This document shows, piece after piece, positions 27,053 to 34,897 of a stretch of 64,000 bases of DNA. Below the pieces are notes generated by a model that worked only from the letters and a program-made list of their open reading frames with translations, searched no databases and was not told where the DNA came from. How positions within the stretch are numbered: position 1 is the stretch's first letter; every line of letters starts with the position of its first letter. The stretch lies in the IMG/VR virus record IMGVR_UViG_3300019487_000018, positions 124,001 to 188,000 of that record. One strand, 5' to 3'. This DNA comes from a virus. A program made the position numbers and the translations under genes.

Positions 27053-27736
27053 ATGCAACCACCAATTTCATTAGCACAAATCGACGTTGATCCACTTCGT
27101 GTAGGACAAACCCACACTGTTGAAGCTCAAACCAAAACAAACACATTCCAAGAAGTGTTTATCAACGGTCAAAGTTTTGAGATCGACTCTGCGGAGAATA
27201 CAACAAATCCTGACAGATTCACCATTGCTGATGATTTCACAGACATCTTCACGACAGGCACAACGTTCTTTGTTAGCGGATCCGCCGGCAACGATGGTAC
27301 GTATACCGTTGTTGAAAATGCAACGTTTGCGGCTGGGTTTACAACAATCTACGTAACAAATGGGTCGATTACTACAAATGAAGGCGCTGGCCTCGGCACG
27401 GGATTCATCAATACAGGAGAACGGTTGGTCCTTCCGAACAACTCTGCAACACTTATTAACGTCTTCTTAGTGGGCCGTGACACAGTAGCCTCGCCAGGCG
27501 AAGGCGCTGGTTTCATTACGCGGTCGGCGTTCGTTCGTGATGCAACAGCCGCATCCGTTGTACGTATTGGAGGCCTCGTTGACAGCTTTTCAAGAGAGAA
27601 CATGGCTGGAACACCAGATGTCGACCTGACAGCAGATACGACCAACGGCTCGATTAAACTCGAAATCAAAGGATCCACCTCTGGTAATGTGGTTGTATGG
27701 AGTGGTGTTGTTCTCTTGCAACAGATTGAAACGTAA
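27053..27736 (+). CDS. Virion structural protein sharing a fibre module
   Basis: This is a 227-residue protein. Residues 45-120 carry a module (NDGTYTVVENATFAAGFTTI followed by YVTNGSI) that is nearly the same as one near the C-terminus of the 17087 protein. The C-terminal half (SAFVRDATAASVVRIGGLVD) is beta-rich. Its own late promoter and its place at the end of the fibre block suggest a structural role. Confidence 0.7.
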   Translation: MQPPISLAQIDVDPLRVGQTHTVEAQTKTNTFQEVFINGQSFEIDSAENTTNPDRFTIADDFTDIFTTGTTFFVSGSAGNDGTYTVVENATFAAGFTTIYVTNGSITTNEGAGLGTGFINTGERLVLPNNSATLINVFLVGRDTVASPGEGAGFITRSAFVRDATAASVVRIGGLVDSFSRENMAGTPDVDLTADTTNGSIKLEIKGSTSGNVVVWSGVVLLQQIET

Positions 27737-27751
27737 TGGTACAATGTCCTA

Positions 27752-28342
27752 ATGGCTGACATTGATATTGACTTTCGTACCGACTTTGATCCAAAGCGCG
27801 TCTTCAAACAGATCATTCCTGCTTCGATCATCAAGAACGATGATCTCGAGAAGCACAACTGTGGACACTATTTTCAAACGATTCCTGTTGATCCTGTCAC
27901 AGGGTTAGCAGCTATTCCTTATGAAGAAGCAGAGGTCTTGGGATACTTTAAGATTGACTTCTTACATCTGGCTGTGTTAGACAACTTCACAAGCAAAGAC
28001 GAAATTCGAAAGCTGATTCGTCAATCACCTGATTGGACCCTTTTATTACACGAGGAACACGTTTCAAAACTCTTCCAAGTCCATAAACGAGCCGACTTGT
28101 TGAAACGAATTCGGCCAAATTCAGTTCAGGAATTGGCCGATTGTATTGCATTGATTAGACCATCAAAGAAATATCTCATAAATAGATATGTAACAGAGAT
28201 TAACAATAGAGAAACAATACAAAGAGAATTATACGAAAAACCAACAGAGGGTGGTAGTAAATGGTTTAAAAAAGCTCATGCGATCAGTTACGCGTTGACA
28301 ATAGTGCTTCAGTTACACCTTATCCAACAAGGAAAGTTGTAG
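27752..28342 (+). CDS. DNA polymerase III alpha-like accessory fragment protein
   Basis: This is a 196-residue protein. It contains HNCGHYFQTIPVDPVTGL, a YFKIDFL segment, IRPNSVQELADCIALIRPSK and a C-terminal KKAHAISYALTIVLQL. The last two parts resemble a stretch of bacterial replicative polymerase alpha subunits found as a stand-alone gene in several large phages. The polymerase active-site region is absent, so it is not a full polymerase. A TACAAT box and no clear ribosome site precede the ATG. Confidence 0.5.
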   Translation: MADIDIDFRTDFDPKRVFKQIIPASIIKNDDLEKHNCGHYFQTIPVDPVTGLAAIPYEEAEVLGYFKIDFLHLAVLDNFTSKDEIRKLIRQSPDWTLLLHEEHVSKLFQVHKRADLLKRIRPNSVQELADCIALIRPSKKYLINRYVTEINNRETIQRELYEKPTEGGSKWFKKAHAISYALTIVLQLHLIQQGKL

Positions 28343-28439
28343 GAGCAAACGAAACACGCCGTCTAAAAGCAGCTTCAACATTCACTGATAAAGCCAACGT
28401 TGTCCACAGTAAGAAATTTTTACCGAAAGGCTTTCCTTT

Positions 28440-28904
28440 ATGAAAACACTTGCCACAATCAATTTGAGCGACAACCAAAAGCGCGTTATGGCGAAAATTC
28501 TTGCTGCGCCAACACCAAAAGTAGCACTTGACAGCATCAGTAAGAATCAAAGCTTGATCGCAGCTCGTGACCAGCTCGCAAAGATTGGAATGGTTTCACT
28601 GAATCCCAATGGTGCATCGGTAACAGACAAAGGTACAAAGGTGATGCAAGACGAAGCACTTGTTGATGAGGGTGGACAACTAACGCCAGATGGTGAACAA
28701 CTTGCACACACGGACGTGGATGGCAAGCCAGAACAAGACAAAGCCGCTTCTCCCACGCCGACTGATATGATGGGACAGCCAGAACAACAGCCACAGGCAC
28801 CGGCTCCAGGTACTCCGCCACCTCAAAGCCAACCAGATCAACTCCAGTTGCAAAGTGTCAACTGGGAACGATTCAAGTTACTTCGGGAACTGCTCAAAGG
28901 GTAA
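28440..28904 (+). CDS. Hypothetical protein with winged-helix-like N-terminus and Pro/Gln-rich tail
   Basis: This is a 154-residue protein. Residues 1-70 look like a small winged-helix domain (AARDQLAKIGMVSLNPNG, VTDKG). Residues 90-135 are low-complexity (QPEQQPQAPAPG), and a short helix ends the protein. A GAAAGG ribosome site precedes the ATG. Its 3-prime end overlaps the converging minus-strand gene by 27 bases. Function unknown. Confidence 0.7.
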   Translation: MKTLATINLSDNQKRVMAKILAAPTPKVALDSISKNQSLIAARDQLAKIGMVSLNPNGASVTDKGTKVMQDEALVDEGGQLTPDGEQLAHTDVDGKPEQDKAASPTPTDMMGQPEQQPQAPAPGTPPPQSQPDQLQLQSVNWERFKLLRELLKG

Positions 28905-29354
28905 TACTGTAGTTGAGTATCGAATCTCGACACCCGCAGGAAGAGCCTTGCGTCGTCGACGCTTGATACTTTTCACCTGTGCCATGGGAAACTTTGGCAC
29001 AGGACCAATCACTCTAGAGATGAATTCAACGTTTAACGAACGATAGATTCGTGACGTTTCGCTAGTCATTCCACGGCGAGAGAATTCAACCGAGACAGGG
29101 AATCGGGAGCGATTCTCGAAGTACCAATCCGCTGCAGCAACAATCAAAAATTCTTCATTAACACTTTCAGCGCCGCAGTAATCAAGAACGAACGCTTTAA
29201 TTGTTTCGTCGTCAGCGTTGTCAACAATCGCAAGCATTGGCTGCTTGCGATAGACGATCATGGTTACGAATGGATAGCCTTTGTATTCTTTCGGGTGTGC
29301 TTCAATGATGAGCGGAACGTTGGTTTTCTTTGCTGTCTTCTTTTTGACCGTCAT
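28878..29354 (-). CDS. Hypothetical protein, lone minus-strand gene
   Basis: The start is placed at the ATG at 29354, just after a GGAGG ribosome site and 20 bases from a minus-strand GATAAATA, giving 158 residues. The N-terminus is lysine-rich (VKKKTAKK). The middle is a mixed alpha/beta fold (YPFVTMIVYRKQPMLAIVD, FLIVAAADWYFE). A basic RRRRK stretch lies near the end. It is the only minus gene within the plus-strand block and shares a divergent promoter region with the gene at 29437. Confidence 0.75.
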   Translation of the reverse strand: MTVKKKTAKKTNVPLIIEAHPKEYKGYPFVTMIVYRKQPMLAIVDNADDETIKAFVLDYCGAESVNEEFLIVAAADWYFENRSRFPVSVEFSRRGMTSETSRIYRSLNVEFISRVIGPVPKFPMAQVKSIKRRRRKALPAGVEIRYSTTVLPFEQFPK

Positions 29355-29374
29355 TACAACCTCCAGAGTGGGGT

Positions 29375-29382
29375 TATTTATC
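29375..29382 (-). promoter_or_regulatory. T4-type late promoter (GATAAATA)
   Basis: Read on the minus strand, GATAAATA ends 20 bases before the ATG at 29354. Confidence 0.65.
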
Positions 29383-29408
29383 GGATGGGTACCACGCTTA
29401 AAACACAA

Positions 29409-29416
29409 AGTAAATA
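29409..29416 (+). promoter_or_regulatory. Possible late promoter variant (AGTAAATA)
   Basis: AGTAAATA ends 20 bases before the ATG at 29437, the same spacing as the consensus late promoters, and faces away from the minus-strand promoter 27 bases to the left. Confidence 0.4.
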
Positions 29417-29436
29417 TGTCAAAGGAGGGGCAAAAT

Positions 29437-29646
29437 ATGTGCGTTGTCAGTGTGATTACCGAATACGGTCGCGATAGAATGAGTGCTCCCTGGACGCCAG
29501 AACAGTTACAAGCATTCAAAGTTCTGATCGAGCAGGCGCAGAAATTTGACAAGTTAACCGATCAACCGAACTGCGAGGATCCTGCAAAAGCTGTGTGGAT
29601 TGCAGGTGTTGAAGAATCAGTTGGAGCCATCAAGAATGACGTTTGA
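29437..29646 (+). CDS. Small hypothetical protein upstream of superoxide dismutase
   Basis: The ATG at 29437 follows a very strong AAAGGAGGGG ribosome site and gives 69 residues; an in-frame ATG at 29416 lacks such a site. The protein is acidic, with APWTPEQLQAFKVLIEQAQ as its main helix and DPAKAVWIAGVEE near the end. Its 3-prime end overlaps the superoxide dismutase gene by 11 bases, so the two are coupled. Confidence 0.7.
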   Translation: MCVVSVITEYGRDRMSAPWTPEQLQAFKVLIEQAQKFDKLTDQPNCEDPAKAVWIAGVEESVGAIKNDV

Positions 29647-30238
29647 ATGCCCGCCACTCAAGTTCGCTCACGACGCGCTTGAGCCATATCTCTCGAAAGA
29701 GAATGTTGCACTCCATTACGAGAAGCACACAAAAGGGTACTTCAAAAAGACGAATGAGTTGATCGAAGGCACTGACTTTGCAAAGGCCAAGTCGCTCGAA
29801 GACCTTCTAACAAAAGACAACTTGATGAAGGCGGACAGCAAACTATTCAATCAAGCTGCACAAGCGTGGAACCATACATTCTGGTGGGAAAATCTTGCAG
29901 CAAATGGCGGTGACAAAAATCCATCACATGAATTGATGGAAGAGATTGATAATCACTTCACCGACTTCATAACATTCAAGAAGAAGTTTGTTGAAGCCGG
30001 AATGGGCCAGTTCGGTAGTGGTTGGGTGTGGCTTGTTTGGAAGAACCGATCGCTGTCAATCGCAACAACACCAAATGCAGGTACGCCACTTACAACACAT
30101 GCAAAACCATTGCTTGTTGTTGATGTGTGGGAGCATGCTTATTATCCGACATACTTTAATGATCGCGAGAAATATTTGAAGAAGATTTGGACCATTGTAG
30201 ACTGGGGCACGATCAATGAGCGATTCGGAAAACTTTGA
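29636..30238 (+). CDS. sodB: Iron superoxide dismutase
   Basis: The start at ATG 29636 gives 200 residues, the normal Fe/Mn-SOD length. The four metal ligands are visible: H27 (ALHYEKHTKGY), H80 (AWNHTFWW), D163 and H167 (VVDVWEHAYY). Gln76 in QAAQAWNH and NAGTPLTT are typical of the iron form. The enzyme converts superoxide to O2 and H2O2. There is no signal peptide, so it acts in the host cytoplasm. SOD genes are rare in phages; here it may protect Fe-S enzymes during infection (inference). Confidence 0.93.
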   Translation: MTFECPPLKFAHDALEPYLSKENVALHYEKHTKGYFKKTNELIEGTDFAKAKSLEDLLTKDNLMKADSKLFNQAAQAWNHTFWWENLAANGGDKNPSHELMEEIDNHFTDFITFKKKFVEAGMGQFGSGWVWLVWKNRSLSIATTPNAGTPLTTHAKPLLVVDVWEHAYYPTYFNDREKYLKKIWTIVDWGTINERFGKL

Positions 30239-30998
30239 AAGTGTAGAGATCGAAAAGTCGGGTAAGAATCCAAACCGACGTGGTCGCAAGCCAAATCCAA
30301 ACTGGCTGCCGTACAACGAAGCAAAAGAGTTCATTCGCAACGAGCTGATTCCTTCTCGCGCAAAATATATCGAGTGGTGGGATGCGAATAAGCCAAAAGC
30401 TTTACCGCGATTCCCTTACCGTGTGTACAAAGAGTGGGTATCTTGGAATGAATTTCTTGGAACGAACAACAAGTTCCAAGAACAGGGCAAGAAATGGCGC
30501 TCAATCGACGAGGCTATTCTTTGGGCGCACAGTCTCAAACTGGGCTCTTACAAACAGTGGATGGACTTTTGCCGAGAGAACAAGGACAAACTACCTCCTG
30601 ATATCCCTGCGCGTCCAGATCTTGTCTACGAACGTTGGCGGAGCTGGAGTCACTGGTTGGGTAATAAACCGGTCGAAGCAGTTGAAGCAAAGAAGGAAGC
30701 TGAGAAACGTAAGATTTTCTACATCATCCGTATGCCAGAAGTTCCAATGAATGTTCTGAACTTTGGCACGGAGGAGTTTGGGTTGTCTGGTATGAAAGAA
30801 CGGTGGGAACGAGATCATTACCACCTAGTGAAATTCTATTGGTACAATCCTGAGAAAGCGATTGAGATCAAACGATGTGTTGACATGCTGACAACACCTT
30901 ACAAGGAAGACGATCGTCAGCGAATTGTCCCGAACGTTTTCGAGGTAATGTACTATCTCGATATGCTGATGGATTCCGTTCGAGATCTTAATGCTTGA
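30216..30998 (+). CDS. Protein with two phage-integrase-type repeat units
   Basis: This is a 260-residue protein. Two repeats at about residues 30-80 and 88-150 share a helix (EAKEFIRNEL or EAILWAHSL), a K-x-W segment, then P-x-RVYKEWVSWNEFLG or P-DLVYERWRSWSHWLG. This repeat is found in phage and algal proteins annotated as integrase repeat units, and probably binds DNA or protein. The C-terminal 110 residues are different and unrecognised. There is no tyrosine-recombinase catalytic domain. It overlaps the superoxide dismutase gene by 23 bases and ends the plus-strand block. Confidence 0.7.
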   Translation: MSDSENFESVEIEKSGKNPNRRGRKPNPNWLPYNEAKEFIRNELIPSRAKYIEWWDANKPKALPRFPYRVYKEWVSWNEFLGTNNKFQEQGKKWRSIDEAILWAHSLKLGSYKQWMDFCRENKDKLPPDIPARPDLVYERWRSWSHWLGNKPVEAVEAKKEAEKRKIFYIIRMPEVPMNVLNFGTEEFGLSGMKERWERDHYHLVKFYWYNPEKAIEIKRCVDMLTTPYKEDDRQRIVPNVFEVMYYLDMLMDSVRDLNA

Positions 30999-31401
30999 TC
31001 AACAACCAAGAGAACTCACCAAGCCATAACGTCTTTGGTTCCGAAAACTCGTAGTACGATACTCCTTCGTCGATCGCTGTCGCAACACGCTGCAACGCTT
31101 TCATCGTTGCTGCTTCATCAATTGTCGCCACATCCAAAACAACACGAAAATGTCCGTCGATCAACTCAACGCATTCACAGGTTGTTGTTTTGTTTTCGTT
31201 ATGAATGTCGAGAAGTGCAAGAGAAACACCATCAGCGGTGTCAGGGATTACAGCTTGGTTCTTGTTGGTTCGATCTAGGAGTTGCTGGAACAGTGCATCG
31301 ATATAATCGACGCGTGTTGTAACGATTTCAATGTCGACGTATTTGTCAGTTTTACGTACTTGGTTGGGATAGCTCTGTATTTGTGTTATTTGTGTCTGCA
31401 T
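30988..31401 (-). CDS. Hypothetical protein
   Basis: This is a 137-residue acidic protein without recognised motifs. It has a beta-rich N-terminal half (YVDIEIVTTRVDYIDAL) and a C-terminal GEFSWLLIKH. It converges on the last plus-strand gene with an 11-base overlap and begins within the end of the next gene upstream on the minus strand, so it ends an operon. Confidence 0.7.
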   Translation of the reverse strand: MQTQITQIQSYPNQVRKTDKYVDIEIVTTRVDYIDALFQQLLDRTNKNQAVIPDTADGVSLALLDIHNENKTTTCECVELIDGHFRVVLDVATIDEAATMKALQRVATAIDEGVSYYEFSEPKTLWLGEFSWLLIKH

Positions 31402-31729
31402 TTGTTATTATAACCTCCGCTTGTGTTGCAGCCGGCTCTTCCTCACCTGTTGGACTTCTTTCAGATGGTGGTCCGAGCCGTTGTAGTGTTACAAGCATCT
31501 GAACGGCCTGCTCGCTAATGTTCTTCAGCTTTTTCTTGTAGAACTTCTTCTTGTACTCTGTTTTTGCAGAGAGGATCTTTTGGCGATGTGCTTGAGCTTG
31601 CAACATGAGATGCTGGAGTTCGGCTTGAACAGTCGCTCGCATTTGTGCCACGCGAGCTGCTTTTAAATCCGCTAAGGAAATTGTGAGTGTTCCGTCTTCG
31701 TGTTTTGTTTGGAGTTCGTCCGGTGCCAT
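31352..31729 (-). CDS. Hypothetical helical protein
   Basis: This is a 125-residue protein dominated by a long charged helix (residues 20-85, containing QHLMLQAQAHRQKILSAKTE and a KKKFYKKKLK patch) that may form a coiled coil. The acidic, Thr/Asn-rich tail is probably disordered. A clear AAGGAG ribosome site precedes the ATG. A scaffold-like or assembly role is possible but unproven. Confidence 0.72.
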   Translation of the reverse strand: MAPDELQTKHEDGTLTISLADLKAARVAQMRATVQAELQHLMLQAQAHRQKILSAKTEYKKKFYKKKLKNISEQAVQMLVTLQRLGPPSERSPTGEEEPAATQAEVIITNADTNNTNTELSQPST

Positions 31730-31805
31730 GAAAGCTCCTTGTTATCCTGCTATTTCCCAACCGTTTTGTTAAAAGGTCAACAGTTATTTAACCTTACCCT
31801 AACGA

Positions 31806-32294
31806 TTAGTTCGGAAGGCCGGTGATATGGAGCAGTTCTGCATTGCCAGCGGACCAAATATCATAGGTTTGACGACCGTCCGGCGAAGCCATTTTGTTTG
31901 TAGGAATGTCAGTACCGGCTAGGATTGCTTTGCGAATCTTCAATTCATCCTGCAATTTTCCGATGTTGTAGATCCACAACTCTTCGTACATTCCATTATT
32001 TTCGCGTTTGTAGATCAAGTGTGCATCTTTGACCGTTCGGATCAACCCTTGTTTGTCAGGGTCCTGAGTTGCGGCTTGATCGACCATCGAATCGAGTTGT
32101 TGATCTTGATCGCTTTCGTCGTTTTGATTAGCTGGTTTTTCCTCGGTTTGGCCTTGTTCTGAACCGCCTAGAAGATTGCCAATGCCAGTTGGAGTGCCTT
32201 GATCGTCCTTTGGTTGTGGGCTTGATTGGCCGCCCAGCAAGTGGCCGATATTGTCTTGACCAGGCTGTTGTTCAAAAATACGAAGCAGATCCAT
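31806..32294 (-). CDS. Probable virion or assembly protein, Gln/Asp-rich
   Basis: This is a 162-residue protein. Two short repeats (NIGHLLGGQ and GIGNLLGGS) stand near the N-terminus, followed by a disordered acidic linker rich in Gln and Asp and a folded C-terminus (MYEELWIYNIGKLQDELKIR). Its own late promoter, CATAAATA, lies 23 bases upstream, which suggests a structural or assembly role. I do not recognise the family. Confidence 0.7.
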   Translation of the reverse strand: MDLLRIFEQQPGQDNIGHLLGGQSSPQPKDDQGTPTGIGNLLGGSEQGQTEEKPANQNDESDQDQQLDSMVDQAATQDPDKQGLIRTVKDAHLIYKRENNGMYEELWIYNIGKLQDELKIRKAILAGTDIPTNKMASPDGRQTYDIWSAGNAELLHITGLPN

Positions 32295-32697
32295 TAGTTA
32301 CCCCCTGTTGTAGAGGGTATTTATGGCGTTTGTACACCATCCACGTTGAAGATCGTGTTCGATGAATGCACACGAAGCCAACACTCTTGTAGAGATGAAC
32401 AAGACCCTCTTGATTAAGAGTGCTGCCTTTGTACGGTTGTGCTTGAAGGATGATGTTCGCGTTCATAGTTTTTGCACGACGAATTACATCACGCAGGAGA
32501 ACTTTACCGAATCCCTTGCCGCGATGCTCTTTGTATACATGAAACGTATGCAGGTAGAGCCAATTTTGGGAAGTCTTTACAAGATTGCGCGCAGTTCGTG
32601 TCAATGGACCAAGCGTATAGTCTCCAACTGGTACGTAGTGCTCATTGATTGCCGTCACACGGATTCCAGGCCGATCAAGTGTGAATGACGTTACCAA
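32272..32697 (-). CDS. GNAT-family acetyltransferase
   Basis: A TTG start at 32697, seven bases after an AAGGAG site and overlapping the stop of the uracil glycosylase gene, gives 141 residues. The acetyl-CoA loop is seen as VYKEHRGKGFGKVLL (R/Q-x-x-G-x-G/A type), followed by a helix, and LVHLYKSVGFVCI is the usual motif B. These enzymes move an acetyl group from acetyl-CoA to an amine; the substrate is unknown. Some phages acetylate host proteins or neutralise toxins this way. Confidence 0.78.
   Translation of the reverse strand: MVTSFTLDRPGIRVTAINEHYVPVGDYTLGPLTRTARNLVKTSQNWLYLHTFHVYKEHRGKGFGKVLLRDVIRRAKTMNANIILQAQPYKGSTLNQEGLVHLYKSVGFVCIHRTRSSTWMVYKRHKYPLQQGVTNGSASYF
32318..32325 (-). promoter_or_regulatory. 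T4-type late promoter (CATAAATA)
   Basis: On the minus strand CATAAATA lies inside the end of the acetyltransferase gene, 23 bases before the ATG at 32294. Confidence 0.65.
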
Positions 32698-33332
32698 ACA
32701 ATTGTCTCCTTCCCGTGGGAGACAAGGTAAGCATTCGTTTTTGAAAACGGCTTGCTGCCAAAGAACCCGCGATGTGCGGACAGTGGTGATGGATGAGCCG
32801 AGATCAGGATATTGTGCTTTTCTTCGTCGATAAGGTGAATCTTTCCTGCGGCATGGTTGCCCCACAAGATGAATACAACAGTATCGCAGAACTCACTAAT
32901 GACTCGGATCGCTTGGTTGGTTACGGCGCTCCAACCTAGATTTGCATGCGAGCCCGGTTGTCCAGCCAACACTGTAAGATGCGTGTTTAGCAACAACACG
33001 CCCTGTTGTGCCCAATCTGTCAGATCGCCGTTTGTTCGGACGATGCCAAGATCTGATTTCAGTTCGGCGAAAATGTTCGCGAGTGATTTTGGAAGCGGGT
33101 GGGTGCCTGCAGGAACGCTAAACGACAAACCCATCGCATGTTCATAATTCGGATACGGATCTTGTCCGAGTATGACAACGCGCACTGTATCGAGCGGAGT
33201 TAGAGCAAATGCGTTGAGGATATTCTCTTTTCGAGGGAGAACTTGATGCCCTGCTTTTCGGATCGTTGCTAGATCCTCGCAGATTTGGGCGAACCGTTCT
33301 GATTTGAAAATCGGTAGGTCATCCCAGTTCAT
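32691..33332 (-). CDS. ung: Uracil-DNA glycosylase (family 1)
   Basis: This is a 213-residue protein with all main family-1 motifs: GQDPYP (residues 56-61, catalytic D58), LLLNTHLTV (114-121) and HPSPLSA (180-186). It removes uracil from DNA, starting base-excision repair. The usual GQDPYH reads GQDPYP here, so the tyrosine that excludes thymine is kept but the following His is Pro. Presence of the enzyme indicates that this phage does not use uracil-containing DNA. Confidence 0.93.
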   Translation of the reverse strand: MNWDDLPIFKSERFAQICEDLATIRKAGHQVLPRKENILNAFALTPLDTVRVVILGQDPYPNYEHAMGLSFSVPAGTHPLPKSLANIFAELKSDLGIVRTNGDLTDWAQQGVLLLNTHLTVLAGQPGSHANLGWSAVTNQAIRVISEFCDTVVFILWGNHAAGKIHLIDEEKHNILISAHPSPLSAHRGFFGSKPFSKTNAYLVSHGKETIVW

Positions 33333-33811
33333 TCACTCTTTCCAGTTACAAGAAGGTTGTGTGCTGCACATGCACGCCAAAACAAATCAGCCATCAACGG
33401 TCCACCAATCTTCACTGACTGAGGTTTTTGCTTGAACTCGCTCCTAAACACGATTTCTGTTCCGATGAGATATTGGTACGTTAGCCGCTTGAACAATCTT
33501 CGTTCGCAGTCGAATCGCACGCGATGAATCACCGCATCGACATCACCATCATATCCTTCGGCATTCATTTTTCCGACGAGCTTGTAAGTGAGAAATGTGT
33601 CTTCTTCGTCGATTCGGTATGCATTGATATCGATGTAGTATCGAGCTGTTTCAGGACCTTTGAAACGAACCCATACAGTCGTATTGCACACGCCTTTTTC
33701 GCAGATGTTTTGTTTGTGTGCATCTTCGAGAGGCATGTCGACGATCGAATCATCTGCGAACGCAGTGGTGAATAGGAAGAGAAGACTGACGATGGCGTAG
33801 CGAAAATTCAT
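33329..33811 (-). CDS. Exported protein of unknown function
   Basis: This is a 160-residue protein with a clear Sec signal peptide (NFRYAIVSLLFLFTTAFA, cleavage predicted before DDS). The mature part has two Cys (ICEKGVC), likely a disulfide, and a beta-rich body with VDAVIHRVRFDCERR. It overlaps the uracil glycosylase start (ATGA). It is likely periplasmic in a Gram-negative host; its role could be superinfection control or cell-envelope remodelling, but no motif decides this. Confidence 0.75.
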   Translation of the reverse strand: MNFRYAIVSLLFLFTTAFADDSIVDMPLEDAHKQNICEKGVCNTTVWVRFKGPETARYYIDINAYRIDEEDTFLTYKLVGKMNAEGYDGDVDAVIHRVRFDCERRLFKRLTYQYLIGTEIVFRSEFKQKPQSVKIGGPLMADLFWRACAAHNLLVTGKSE

Positions 33812-33850
33812 AGCTTTTCCTTCAAGAAATCAAGTTGTAGACACCAAGCG

Positions 33851-34897
33851 TTAACGTAAGCCCCCAGGAATTCCTTTTGAAACAACAGCCGTTGCTGACC
33901 AAGGATGAAGCGACTCAAGGTGTTCAGTAACAACACTGAAGTCTAGAATCTTACCCTCATCGTACATCATGTCAAGGCCTTGATACAACAGACGTGATGC
34001 ATCCTCTGTGAACAGAAGGTTTGATCCGTTAAGCTCAGCGAACGCTTGTTCATCACGCCGCTTACAGATTACAACAACTTCGGTTGGGACTTGACGACGA
34101 GCCACCTCTACAATATCTTCAATCCACACAACATGTTTGTCAGGATTAAACTGAACGGTGATTTTTCCGAGCGATCGTTGTGAGTGTCCGTTTGCAGCCT
34201 TACCGCGTTTGCGTGTTGCATGCTGCGCAAGTTCAAACGAACATGGACAGGTTGAGGAATACAGATAGTCAACAGTCAGAAGGAATTTGTATGTGTCCCG
34301 TCCCGCTCTTAAATAAGGAGTATCCGTTACTTCTCTGTGCAATTGACCTTCCAATGTGCAGTCATAGAAAATGTATCCAAGCATCTTGTCATGGCTCAGT
34401 TCTACTCCTTCGACTGTCTTGAATGTACGACCTAACGTTTTCTCTTCGTCCGAGGCCTCGCGTCTAGTTCGGAGCGCTGGCTGCGTCCAAGGATATTTGA
34501 AACGCAACTTACAATACACGTGCTTCGATCCTTGCTTTTCTTGAAGTCTTTTAAGAATCCCCTTCAAGCCGTCGAGTGAGAGATGATTTGCAATCTCTTC
34601 ATGCATCAGGATTGGGAATCGAGACAGGTTTAATCCTTTGGCTTCTGGATTGTCCAGTGAACCATACAATGAAGCCTTTACATGTAGATTTTCGATGGAA
34701 CCATCTCTGCGTAAAAACTTTATTGGAAGATCAACACCAGTCACACCAACCTTGTCCAGTCGTACCTTCGACCCTGGAATTACAGGATTGACTTGTGGGT
34801 CTGGAAGATCGCCGTCGTCTGGATAAAATTTGTCATCGTATGTAAAGTCCAAGTGCGGCATGTGTGCACTGTAATCGTTATTTCGGAATTTGGTCAT
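33851..34897 (-). CDS. folE2: GTP cyclohydrolase I type 2 (FolE2)
   Basis: This 348-residue protein has the FolE2/MptA hallmarks: VGVTGVDLPI near residue 50, a GLNLSRF segment near 88-94, STCPCS (residues 215-220, with the metal/catalytic Cys) and NGHSQRS (237-242). FolE2 converts GTP to dihydroneopterin triphosphate, first step of folate, pterin or 7-deazaguanine synthesis. Length is somewhat above the usual 260-320. Its ATG overlaps the stop of the intein-containing kinase gene. A QueD-like gene at 41043 suggests a shared pterin or deazaguanine route. Confidence 0.85.
   Translation of the reverse strand: MTKFRNNDYSAHMPHLDFTYDDKFYPDDGDLPDPQVNPVIPGSKVRLDKVGVTGVDLPIKFLRRDGSIENLHVKASLYGSLDNPEAKGLNLSRFPILMHEEIANHLSLDGLKGILKRLQEKQGSKHVYCKLRFKYPWTQPALRTRREASDEEKTLGRTFKTVEGVELSHDKMLGYIFYDCTLEGQLHREVTDTPYLRAGRDTYKFLLTVDYLYSSTCPCSFELAQHATRKRGKAANGHSQRSLGKITVQFNPDKHVVWIEDIVEVARRQVPTEVVVICKRRDEQAFAELNGSNLLFTEDASRLLYQGLDMMYDEGKILDFSVVTEHLESLHPWSATAVVSKGIPGGLR

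Noticed and set aside
28177-28184. CATAAATA within the 27752 gene
   Set aside because: It is inside coding sequence and more than 250 bases from the next start codon, so it is probably chance.
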